Source of the DNA: Lunularia cruciata
Lineage: Eukaryota > Streptophyta > Marchantiopsida > Lunulariales > Lunulariaceae
Reading direction: 5' to 3'
NCBI GenBank assembly: GCA_948567375.1
Contig: OX419755.1
Location: 56,376,291-56,440,290, forward strand
DNA length: 64,000 nt
The notes beneath the pieces are model-generated. The model worked only from the letters and a program-made list of their open reading frames with translations. It was not told the origin of the DNA and did not search any database. Both the position numbers and the translations under genes were made by a program. This document shows positions 23,935-34,843 of this stretch, in pieces; position 1 is the stretch's first letter; each line of letters starts with the position of its first letter.

Positions 23935-26410
23935 TGAGCAAGGAGCTGCAGCAAATGTGAGATCAAGATGCAAGGTGTGAAGCATCCAGTGAGAGTGCTG
24001 ATTGACTCAAGGTCTGAAGTCAACCTCATGTCAAAGGCTATCTATGAAGAAGGTAGATGGAAGGTGGACCATGACATCAACTAGAAGATAAATTCAGTAA
24101 AGAAACCAAAAATGTGTTGTGGGGGCTTGTCCTGATGTCAAGATCAAGATAGGGAAAGTAGTAGAACCGAGCAACATGTTTGTACACGATACCTTGCCCT
24201 ATCCAATCATATTAGGACAGCCCTTTATCATTCAGTTTAGGATGGAGAGCAAAGTCTTGAATGATGGAACTCACATGGCAAAGGTCAGGAGTCATAACTG
24301 GGCCAAAATAGTGCCGTTCCTTATTGTTTTGCCAGGCAGTGATAGGAACAAGAGAGAGCTGAGAGAACCAGAGAAGCCTACTAGAAGGTGGGGTTTCCAC
24401 TAGGCTCCTTGGCAGGGAAGGTGGAAGAACAAGGTGCCATATACCATATTCCACTACGGGAAATTAGCAAACAAGACTGTTTTGATAGAACCTATGTTGG
24501 AGTCCAAAGAGATAGGACCGTTTGCTTTGTGCACATAGAGAACAGGTCGAGAATTTTGCAGAAAAGGATAAGAAAGAAAGAGAGAGTTTTGAAAACAACA
24601 AGAGAGATGGATGATAGTGAGGCTATCATTGGAGTGTTGGAAGATTGGGGAGAAGGCAAAGCAGTATGGGAAGCGATCAATGCAATGGAGAAGGGAGAAT
24701 CTGTGATTGAGATAGGGAAAAGCCTTTATGATCCACTTTCAGAATTGGCTCATGAAGTGGAGTGCAATACCAAGTATAACACATTGTACAAAAAGGTTAG
24801 TCCCATTGCTGTTTTGTTGCCATTGGATGCATCCAGTTTGCTACACAGGACTAGAGAAGAGCCAAGGTTGAGGCAGGTGAAGAATATTGGTCATTCCTTT
24901 TCTGAGGAGACCTTAGCAGAACTTACAATTGGAGGGGATGGTTTGCTCATAGAGATTGAGTGCCAAGCTTTTAAAGAAGTGATTAGTTGGTGTGGGAAAG
25001 CTTTTGCTTTCAAGATTGAGGAGATCGGGTGTGTGAACCCACAAGAAATCACACCAATGATCATTTTCACATTTCCTCATGTACCTTGGGATTTGAGACT
25101 GATACCTATACCAAAGGCGCTTCTGCCCCAACTAATAAAGCTACTGAAGGAGAAGATCAGTGCAAAAATTTTCAAGCTGTCAGAAGCACCGTATTCAAAT
25201 TGTTGGTTCACGGTTAGAAAGAAGAACGGGAAATTGTGGTTCATACAAGATATGCAACCACCAAACAAGGTAACCGTTCAAAATTCAGGTGTAGGACTTG
25301 CTATAGATGATTTGGCTGAAGAGTTTGCAGGGAGGGCAATTTACTCTATTGGAGATCTATATTCCAAGTATGATCAGTTTTAGGTCACTAAAGGAAGCCG
25401 TGACATAACCACCATACAGACACCGCTAGGCTTGATGTGTATGTGCACTCTCCCGATGGGGGCTACTAACTCAGTGGCACATATGCAAAGTGCTATGAAG
25501 CATATTTTGGAGTCCTTCATTTTGGAAAAGATCCGTATGTTCTTTGATGATATACCTATTAAAGGTTGTACTGTAGGTGAGAAGGACAAAACCTTGGTGG
25601 ATGGCGGTATAAGGAGGTTTGTCATGGATCACATTTGAGATGTGGAAGCTATATTAAAGTGGTTGATGGAGGCGGGAGTGACTCTTTTTGGAGAGAAATC
25701 AGCATTTGGGCATAGAGAAATTTTGGTGGTAGGACATTGATGTGGTTCATATGGGCAGAAACCAATGTCTACCTTCCAAAGAAGGTAGACATTATAGGGA
25801 AGATCAGAGATTGTTCCATAGTTCAAGAGGTAAGGTGGTTCTTAGGAGCATGTGTTTTCTATTGTATCTGGATACCTCATTTTTTTCATGTTGCAGAGCC
25901 GCTTTACCAGCTCCTAAGGAAGAGAATCAAGTTCATCTGGAGGCCAAAGCATTCCATTGCTATGGCAAAGCTAAAGGAAGCGTTGTAGAACCCGCCAATG
26001 CTTCATCCGCTTGACTACAGCTGTGGGTGGCCGATCATAGTTATAGTGGATTGAGTCCCTATGTTGCTGGATGGGCCATAGGCCAAGAAGATGAAAATAG
26101 CAGCAAATATGCAACAAGGTTTGGAGCGAGAATATTCAAAATGGTAGCGAAGGTATCCTTAGATCAAGCGGGAGTTGTGGGGTGCCAAGGTAGCATTAAG
26201 ACAAGATATAATTGCTTGATTGGTGCTTATGTCATCCTTGAGATAGATTGCTTGCCGCTGATAGGGATGGTTGCCAACTGTGATACCCCAAATATTACAA
26301 TGTTGCGTTGGATTGCTTTCATTTGAATGTTTAATCTAGAACTACAATATATAGTTGGGAAGGACAATCCGGTGGCTGATATGTTGTTTAGAGCATGCTA
26401 TGATGGAGCC
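23935..26410 (+). pseudogene. pol: D protease-RT-RNase H
   Basis: The protease shows LIDSRSEVNLMS (about 23998), where DSG has become DSR, and ILGQPFI near 24210. RT is open from 24388 to 25383 with VRKKNGKL, then IGDLYSKYDQF. The next piece has TTIQTPLGL, LPMGATNSV and an atypical catalytic box MFFDDIPIKG (about 25540). RNase H is worn, ending YIVGKDNPVADML (26350). Several stops and frame changes occur (25381, 25636, 25738-25990). The box differs from the YVDD/FIDD or FLDDI of the other families here, so D is a distinct Ty3/gypsy clade. Confidence 0.8.
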
Positions 26411-26699
26411 AAAAATGATTGTAGAGTAGATGTGCATGAGCTGGATCTGAATCTACCCTTTAGAGAAGAACTATACACCGATGATCTTCTTGTTGTTGGG
26501 AAGTATCTCAGTTCTTTATAGATGAATTCAAAATGGACCAAAGAAGAATTTGAGAAGGTTAGGAGAAAATCTGGCAGATTCCTCTTAAAAGATGGGTATC
26601 TTTGGTGAAGGTCCAAGAACGGTGCTGGAATCCCATTGAGAGTGGTGGGAGATGGAGAGACAAAGCAGAAAGTACTACAAGAATCGCATGATGCAAAGG

Positions 26700-26975
26700 C
26701 TGCATGTCATTGTGAAGTTTAGGGTACGTACAAGCACATCCAAGGGTTGTATTGGTGGCCTGGGATTTATACAGATGTATGGAATTACATAGAGACTTGT
26801 GAAACTTGTCAAATCTACTCCAAGGTACGGCTCAGAGATGAGTTGAAGCCTACTTACCCACTGAACCTTCATTTTCAGTGGGCTCTGGACATAGTGCATA
26901 CGCCTTCAGGAGTTCAAGGAGCAAAGTATCTAGTACTGGCCAGGGAAGACCTGTCAAACTATGTGGAAGGTAGAG
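26700..26975 (+). pseudogene. D integrase, first part
   Basis: The finger end CETCQIYSK (about 26800) and the core start WALDIVHTPSGVQGAKYLVLA (26880) are followed by DLSNYVEGR. The gene is cut at about 26978 by A3 and resumes at 28034. Confidence 0.8.
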
Positions 26976-26978
26976 TTT

Positions 26979-28033
26979 AGGGTGGAAAAGATGAGCACCA
27001 CTATTTTGGATTTTAGTGTGTTGACTTGGTATTATTCCTAGGTGTTTGGCTTTGAGGAAAGAGTTGAGAACTCTTGGGACCACAAGCCTTTTTTGGATTC
27101 TTTTATAGTCCAAGGATAGCCCATGTGAAGGAATCCTTGACTTAGTGGTTGGGTCAAGATACGATCACATGCTAGTGGAATATGCCCATGTGAATAAATA
27201 TTCCTTTCTACTTTTTGACTTACTTAAATTTTAGTCTAGTAACTTGAGTTACTACGGTAATTAGTAACTTTGGTGCATAACTATTTCACAAGTATATAAA
27301 CAAGGGGTGAGGAGGTACTCAACATCCTTTCATTTGCAACTATCTCTCTCTCATTGAGTTCTCTAGTGAGCAATGTCTTGAGTCTTGGAGTGTTAGCCTT
27401 GGAGGAGTATGATGGAGTTGAGGTTCCTTGCCTTCTTAGTCCATGGTGCGCTACCATAATAGCCATCAGAGGTTCATCTTGAGTGAGATACAGGCCAGCT
27501 CACATTTTTGGTTCCGTGGCCAAGACCTCTCTAGAAGGCAAGATAATGTTCCGTGTTCAATTCTACATTAGGCAAAAGGAGGCTTTGAGAGCTCACATGG
27601 AGAGAACATTAGGAGATGAGAGGGCTGACCTTATGTTAGAGAACCAAGATCCATTTGTATACCCTATAGTTCATTAGGATATCTTTGAAGTGATTTTGTA
27701 CATCTTGTACACATGAGAGGATTTGGAGAGATTGTGTGAGGTGGATTGCAGATTTTGGGGATTAAGGTGATTTTGGGCAAAATCTCAAGTTGAGATCTAG
27801 ACGTGAAATTTATACACATGATAGCTTGGGTTGTCCTTCAATTAGCACACTTGGAATTATTGTGAGAGCTATTATGCTCTCATTGAGTTCTCTAGTGAGC
27901 AATGTCTTGAGTATTGGAGTATTAGCCTTGGAGGAGTATAATGGAGTTGGGGCTCCTTGCTTTCTTCGTCCATGGTGCGCTACCATAATAGCCATCAGAG
28001 GTTCATCTTGAGTGAGAGACAGGCCGGCTCATA
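26979..28033 (+). mobile_element. A3: internally deleted copy of family A
   Basis: It is oriented opposite to A1 and A2. It has a 5' LTR lacking about its first 155 bp (26979-27504), a PBS variant TGGTTCCGTGGCCAAGA (27509-27525), leader sequence with the 56-codon ORF broken by one stop (27505-27876), and then only the last part of an LTR (27877-28033, ending CTCATA for CTCACA). All coding DNA is gone. It interrupts D's integrase. Confidence 0.9.
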
Positions 28034-28710
28034 TTTTGAAGAGAGTTGGATGCAAGAGAAGCAACTGATTTCTTTGCTAAGTTCAACATCAAACTGAACC
28101 TAACAACTGCCTACAATCCGGAAGCCAACGATAAGAGTGAACAAGGTCAGCCACCAATAGTGAATGCTTTGGTGAAGGCTTGCCAAGGAGAGATATACAA
28201 ATGGCTTGATTTGCTGCCCTTGGCGCTTATGGCAGATAGGTTGACTTGCATCTTAAAGTGACTGGAATACCACCTATTGAGTTGGTGTTAGGGCATTTGC
28301 TAATTATGCCCGTAGAAGAGGACATTGCAAGTAGGAGGACTATTTAATGGGAGAATAATGTGCAAACAAAGGAGTTGATCTTGCACATGTTTGAGCATTT
28401 TGATCTTACACCGCAGAAAATACAAGTGCCAAGAGAAAAGGTGAAGGAATCAAGGTTGAAGAGCAAAGTGTATTTTGATGAGACACACTAGCTTCAACAA
28501 GTGCCTATCCATGAAGGAGATTGGGTGCTGATTTCAGATAATAGCCAGGACGTGTAGCACTTGGCACTCAAGACGTTTGCTTGACCTTGGCATGGATCCT
28601 TTGTAGTCACCAAGGTGTATGAAAATGCAACCTACAGCGTGTGGGAGCTAGATGGTACCAAACACCGATTGCCGTATGCGAGAAAAAGAGTTAAGCTTTT
28701 CTAAACGGTG
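28034..28710 (+). pseudogene. D integrase, second part
   Basis: It resumes with REATDFFAKFNIKLNLTTAYNPEANDKSE (the third acidic residue lies in NDKSE). It then reads ACQGEIYKWLDLLPLA and a C-terminal region with GDWVLIS and DGTKHRLPYARKRVKLF. Stops near 28489, 28556 and 28583 are present. No chromodomain is visible after it. Confidence 0.8.
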
Positions 28711-31094
28711 AGCAAGAACCAAAGAAGGAGATGACCACAATAACAACTTGGAGGATGAACCAGATAGGGCTATTGAAGAAGGTTGAAATGATCACCTAGA
28801 ACCTTGCTGGTGCAGACCGGTGGCTGCACAGGATTGGTGGGGATGAATGTCATTGAGAAAATAGTCCACGCTGTCATACTTTTCTTTTCTCTCTCTGGGA
28901 ACACACAGGGTGCCTAGTTGTGGAGACTACAGATCAGAGGCTAGAGGTAAACCTGTAATGACTTGATTGAACACGTGTGTGACACTATTGCCAGAACCCT
29001 CTTTTCTCGTAACTAATATTCTTGCTATCGGGAAGGGTAGTACCGGGCAACCTAACCTATCATCACAACACGCACTCCTAGTCTACTGGTCATCACTTCT
29101 AGCTTTACCAAGGAGAAATACATAGCACTCTTAGAAGGAAATAATCTAAGCGCGACGCCCGCACACCAATCCAAGCCAACAGGGCGTACAAATAGGCCTA
29201 CAAGCACAGAGAGGATCCAATCACAAGAATATGGCAATACCTCTATGTAGTTTTTGCCAAAAAAGAACTTCAGAGCCATCTTTCTTTGTCATCAAGCTCA
29301 TTTCAACCTGCACTCCAAGTCTCCTCCCATCTGTACTTCAGATCTCAACAAATTTCTACTCCATGTGGGGATTTTCTATGTCTTTTTGATGGGGAAAACT
29401 CTGCGTAGCTCATATGAAAATAACTATTTTTTTATACTTTAGATCCAAGTGTTCTAGGATTCAATGGAAAGCTTGTAAGATCAGCTTTCCAATAATATAA
29501 AGTACTTTTCAATCAGATCACTACAACTTGCTTGACAAGCTCTCAAAGTTGGCTAGGGTTTTGTAACTTTCACCCTAATTTTGAAATCCTCTTTTTTGCT
29601 CCTGGTTCTTGGCAAATTTTCCCTAGATTTCTGATTGAGAAATACACTTGATCCTCACAAACACTCTAGCAACCTGAAACCCTCAATCATAGTCACAAGA
29701 TAGGAGAATTTATATCCAATCAAGATGAAAGATAAAATTGCTCTACCGAGCTTATGATAGTATTTTTAGCAGAATGTTTTGCATCAGATCTCACTCTTCA
29801 CAATTCTAGAACCAACTAAATTTTTCACAATAGCCTGTTGTGTTTTTTTCTAAACTCTTGCACATTTTGGTAGCCTAATCCAACCTCACTCCATAGATGT
29901 AGATCAATTCCTGAGCTAGGCTAACTTGTAAGCTCTACAGACCCAGGTATACTTGATCCAAGACCCTGATTTCTTTATTTAAAGAATTCACATGAAACCT
30001 TTGCATAGAGATGCAAACTCTATCCACCAATAACTTTGGAAATTTTCAGAAGTAAATTCAAACCACAACTTGGGGAGTGACCATAACTCCAAACCTGGTC
30101 ATTAGCTCTTCTCCAACACCTTACACCTCAAGAGCTTCAACTTCAATCAATCAGATCTGATTTGAGATTAACACAAAACTAGAATTTTTTATGCTCAATA
30201 CTTTCAAAACCTTGTCTACTCTCAAATCCCACTAACAATTAGTAAAAATGTTGCAAGAAGCTCTCTCCATGGCCTACTTTGTGCTCCTGGGTATGAATTT
30301 TACCCCCCCCCCCCTAATTCAATTGATCATATCCCTCCCAAAATCAGCTCAAATCATGTAATTTCTATCTTCAGATTGTATCCTGTCATCTCTTCTTTCC
30401 AACCGTGGTCTTTTCTTCTCAAATGGTCTTCCCGAACTCCCTTGATGGTCAAAAAACTCTTGCCTTCTCTCTTGGGACCCCAATCCCTTGCACATTTGTC
30501 CTTTAGTCTTTTTACTTTTTGACAATGGACCCCACAACTCCACCTTGAAGCTTATGAGAGAAAATTTAGGCATTCCCCAACTATAGAAGCACATATATGG
30601 TCAAGTCCCATACATGGTCATAAGTAAGCACTGGAAGGACAATAGGATCCGGATTTCCCATCACCAACTCCATGAATACCGCCCCAAAATGTATCACCAT
30701 CCAGTCCCATAAGTCGTCGTGGTGTAAAATCTGAAGCCTAATGAGAAAAGGATTTGGGAGTGGCAGATTGGAGCATGGGACATCTCATTCTCAAATGCTT
30801 CCTCCAATGCTCCAACACTCGTGCTTTGCTACAACTCTCACTTCCAACGTCCTTCTTCCCTCAAGACTCTCCAAACCAAAACACACTCGTCTCTCCACTC
30901 GCCTTCATCTTTATTCATCAGAGCCCTCAAACATGATAAGATTGTAACCCATGTGGCCAATCGCATACATGTACATAGATGGCTCACATGGCAACATCTC
31001 ATCTGTCGGATCTAGCATACAACCTACCCCATTAACGTGGAGATAAACTATGATAAGTCACTTTTTTACGGTCTATGCAAACCACAACATGACA
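28711..31094 (+). other. D region between integrase and 3' LTR
   Basis: These 2.4 kb hold no convincing ORF. The part 28990-29240, read on the minus strand, resembles element C's leader (41100-41330): shared words are TTCTTGTGATTGGA and CCATCACAACACGCACTC. It is therefore probably a fragment of a C-like element in reverse. A run of 12 C lies at 30303-30314. I see nothing recognisable from 29300 to 31094, and no clear purine tract before the LTR. Confidence 0.55.
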
Positions 31095-33872
31095 TTGCGT
31101 ACCCTTGATGCTTTTGGTGTGAAAGTTCTTTTTCTCTTCTTCTTGTTGCAATGAACTTGGATTTTATGTCAATATGTCTTGGGAGTTGTTTTATGATACT
31201 TTTTCAAGGGAGATGTTTACTATATTATTGTAAGGCCCAAAAATAGTTTGTGTTGCCATGAGCTCGGGGAAGTTTTGAGAGTTGAGTAAGCTCAGAAGTT
31301 CTTAATGTTTCAAGAGCTTGAAGGGTTTGGAAAATGATGCATGAGCTCGGGAGTTTTTTTGTGTTACATCAACTCGGGGCTTAACTTTAGGTTACACAAG
31401 CTCAAGATTTTTGTTTATGTTGCTGGGGCCTTAGGAGTATTTATCTCTTTTTTTTTAGTAGCAGAGCAAAAGAGTTAGAAGAAAATAGGAGACAAGAGGG
31501 AGAGAAGGTTCGAGAATGTGGGGATAGGAAGAAAATTCCCGCAAGAATGTGAAGAGGGTTTGGGGAGGACAGCAAGAAAGCAATTTTTGCAGGAATGTAA
31601 GGGTTGGAGAGATAAGGGCAGGAAAAAGGAGGGTTCTTCAAAGAGAGAGTGTTTGCTGTGAAGAGTAGGGAGAGGAAACAATTTTTGAATGTAGAGGGTC
31701 TGCTATTGAGAGTGTGGCAGTGGAGAATACTCACAAAGGAGAGACTAGATAGAGGAAACAATTTTGGATGTAGGGGTTTCGGCTGTGGAGAGTGTTTGCT
31801 GTGAAGAGGCTAGAGAGAAAACAATTTTTGAATGTAGAGGGTATGTTGTTGAGAGTGTGGCAATGGATAATCCTCACGAAGGAGAGACTGGATAGAGGAA
31901 ACAAATTTGAATGTAGGGGTTTTGGATGTGGAGAGTTTTTGTTGTGAAGAGGCTGGAGAGGAAACAATTTTTGAATGTAGAGGGCCGGTTGTTGAGAGTG
32001 TGGCAGTGGATAATCCTCACAAAGGAGAGACTAGATAGAGGAAAAAAATTTGAATGTAGGGGTTTTGGCTATGGAGAGTTTTTTATTTGAAGATGCTAAA
32101 GAGGAAACAATTTTTGAATGTAGAGGGTCTGCTGTTGAGAGTGTGGTGGTAAATAATCCTCACAAAGGAGAGACTTGACAGGTGAGCAATTTCAAATGTA
32201 GAGGGTTGTTGTGGAGAGTGTTGTCTATGAAGAGTGTGGACAGAGAAGAATTTTTGCAGGATGTAGGGCTTGCTAAAGAGTGGACAAGGCAAAAATTCTC
32301 AAGAAGGTGAAAATAGAGTGTGAGGGATTTTCTCAAATAGATGAAGGATGTAAGGTTTGCTGAAGTGTTGACATGGGAGCCATTTTGAATGTAGAGGGTT
32401 GATGTGGAGAGTGTTGTCTATGAAGAGTGTGGATAGAGAAGAATTTTCACAGGATGTAAGGCTTGCTGAAGAATGGACAAGGCAGAAATTCTCTAGAAGG
32501 TGAAAATTGAGTGTGAGGGATTCCTCAAATGGCTGAAGGATGTAGGGTTTGCTAAAGTGTTGATAGGGAAACAATTTTGAATGAGGGTTTGCTGGAGACA
32601 GTGTTAGCAGTGATAGGAGGTGGACAAGGAAGAGTTTTGCTCAAATGTAAGAGAGAGAAATATGTTAGAGGAGTTTTCTTGAATGTAAAGACTGGCTGAA
32701 TTGGCAGTGACAAGAGCTAGATAGGGAAGAGAGGGAGAGAGAGGGAGAGAGAGGTAAGGCAGTAAGAAAATTTTCTTGAAGGATTAGTGTGGATGTGTAG
32801 GAGTTGGGAAGTTTGGACAGAGGAGAGAGAAATTGAGTGTGTAGGATTTGTATAGAACCTAGAGTGGGAGGGACAATTGAAGGTGGAGACCTGAGCAAGG
32901 AGGCTGCAGGAAGAGGATGTTTAGAAGGACAGGAGAAGACTGTGCAAGTCTTGGAAGTCTTGGCAGGGAAGAAGAGATTTCTTGAAGGAGACATTGAAGG
33001 TCTAGTAGGGAAACAAAGTGGCAAAAGGAATTAACACTAGACATGAAACTGCATAAAGGAGTAAACCTTTGAGAGGAGAGAAGGAGAATTTCAAAGTGGC
33101 TCAGCTCATCTGAAGGAAGGGAAAAGAAAAGATTCAAACTTGGCTGACCTGACTGAATGGAGTGAGTCTGATCTGCAGAACAGAGGTATAAGAGAACGAA
33201 GAGGTTTGGAGGGTAAGTTGCCTTGACTGCTATTGTATAGAGTATATGTGAAGTGCTTCGGTTGAGTTGATGATTCATTGGAAAGCTTAGTGCAGGCGCT
33301 GTATAGACTAGAACTGTTTGGTTGGTCCAAGACTTGTGAACTCCACAGTTTGATATTCTATGAATGATGAGTCTTGGAAACCAATGTGAGTTCTGATCTG
33401 TGGCTAGCATCAAGAGAAAACTCCAATCTAGGAGCTCTCAATCTGGTCTATGTGAATGATGTAGTTCAATGATCTGCATGCCCGGAATCAAATTGGGATA
33501 GACCACTCATTGTTATTCTTTGAAGAGACCACCTGATCCAGCTCTATGAGCCGCCCGATCCAAAACCATAGGCTGAACTTAACAAGAAAACTATAATATA
33601 AAATAGACAAGGGTAGAAACCCATAAGCCCAAACCCCACAAAACATGACCAGTTTTGTTAAGGTCAAGGATAATCACAAAACCTTTAGGGAGAACCAACC
33701 TCAGGAGCAACTGAAAACAACATGCTCTAGCAAAGAGGAGTTTTCCAACAATCCAAGAATAAAGAGAGAATGTCAAACTACAAGAAACTTCAAGGGATTG
33801 ATAATAAGAACAAACTGAGCACAAGCAGCCATGTGCCCGGCACACTCTCAAGACCAAACAATCCCTACAACA
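31095..33872 (+). repeat. D 3' LTR
   Basis: About 2.78 kb. It contains four 142-bp units (starting near 31661, 31803, 31947 and 32090) against eight in the 5' LTR. It carries the empty A4 target site at about 32279. It ends CCCTACAACA before E sequence resumes. Confidence 0.85.
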
Positions 33873-34128
33873 ATGCCACCCCTAATCTATCTAATTTATT
33901 AACACATAGGAGAAGCACATCCACCATTCTCTATAAGTTACAACCGGAAGCACCAAGGGTTCCTTAGATATGGTGATCAAATGAAGAAAATCTTATCCAA
34001 AGCGTGAGGTGATGAATTGTGTGAAATGATGCTTGGGCAATACTTGGACACAAAAATCCCAATGTTTTGGTGGAAATTGATTGGGTGGTCCATAAATTCC
34101 ATCCATCCTATTCTTGCTCTGATACCAA
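33873..34128 (-). mobile_element. Element E, segment 4: leader and PBS
   Basis: On the minus strand this is the E leader, aligning with F 11286-11530. The PBS TTGGTATCAGAGC lies at 34128-34116. It connects to E's Gag start at about 17750, on the other side of D. Confidence 0.85.
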
Positions 34129-34843
34129 TGTAAAAGACCGAGATCAAGGAGAGAAATAGGAGAATGGAAACTCACATTGGGACACTTGAATGTGAGAAAA
34201 CTCCAAAGTCCTAGCATGAGCTTTGGCTCCTGTATTTATAGGGATCATACAAGGCTCTTGAGAAGCTTCTCAAGAAGCTTCCTTGAGCTACTTTCTTGGA
34301 ATGCAAGCCAAGTTAACCATGAAGCTTCTCAAGAAGATTCCTTCTAGAAGTTGCCTACTTGGCATGCAAGCTAAGTTAGTTAGAAGCTATCTACTTGGAG
34401 TGCAAGTTAAGCTAGTCAAGAAGCTTCCCAAGAAGCTTCCTATATACTTTTGGGATATTCTGGGCTAATTTGGCTTATTCTCTACTTCATTAGCCTTACT
34501 AACCATGTCGTTCAACTCCATATTGTTACATACTTGGCATGCAAGCTAAGCTCAATTGGAAGCTTCCCTAGAAGCCACCTACTTGGCATGCAAGCTAAGC
34601 TAGCAAAGAAGCTTCCCAAGAAGCTTCCTCCTAAAAGTCAACACTTAGCATACGCATAACCCGCTACTTCATTAGCTTTACTAACCAGATCGCTAAACTC
34701 CATATTGTTACATACTTGGTATGCAAGCTACAAAGAAGCTTCCTAGATTCTTCTAGAATATTCTTATAATTCTTGGGCTAATTTGGCATATTTGTTAGTT
34801 CATTACTCTTGACTAACTCATTAGTAAACTCCATATTGTTACA
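34129..34843 (-). repeat. Shared LTR of H (3') and E (5') with three LTR starts
   Basis: On the minus strand it runs from TGTAACAATATGG (34843) to TCTTTTACA (34129), 715 bp. The 34530-34129 part is a full LTR of 402 bp. Two partial LTR 5' ends precede it (34843-34713 and 34712-34531), each starting TGTAACAATATGGAG. H's purine tract lies directly upstream and E's PBS directly downstream. A perfect HSE TTCTAGAATATTC is at 34751-34763. The minus-strand TATA box is near 34240-34233. Confidence 0.85.

Larger units (their letters stand above)
17775..33872 (+). mobile_element. Element D: 16-kb Ty3/gypsy element with very long LTRs
   Basis: The paired long repeats (about 17775-21936 and 31095-33872) both begin near GTACCCTTGATGC and end CCC(T/C)AC(A/G)ACA. 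The internal order is Gag, protease, RT, RNase H, integrase, all plus strand. It lies in E's leader/gag junction, because E resumes at 33873. The target duplication is not clean (ATGGC left, ATGCC right is the closest), so the outer ends may be off by a few bases. It carries A4, A3 and a C-like fragment. Confidence 0.85.

Noticed and set aside
30303..30314. Run of 12 C
   Set aside because: A simple homopolymer in non-coding D sequence, possibly a sequencing artefact.
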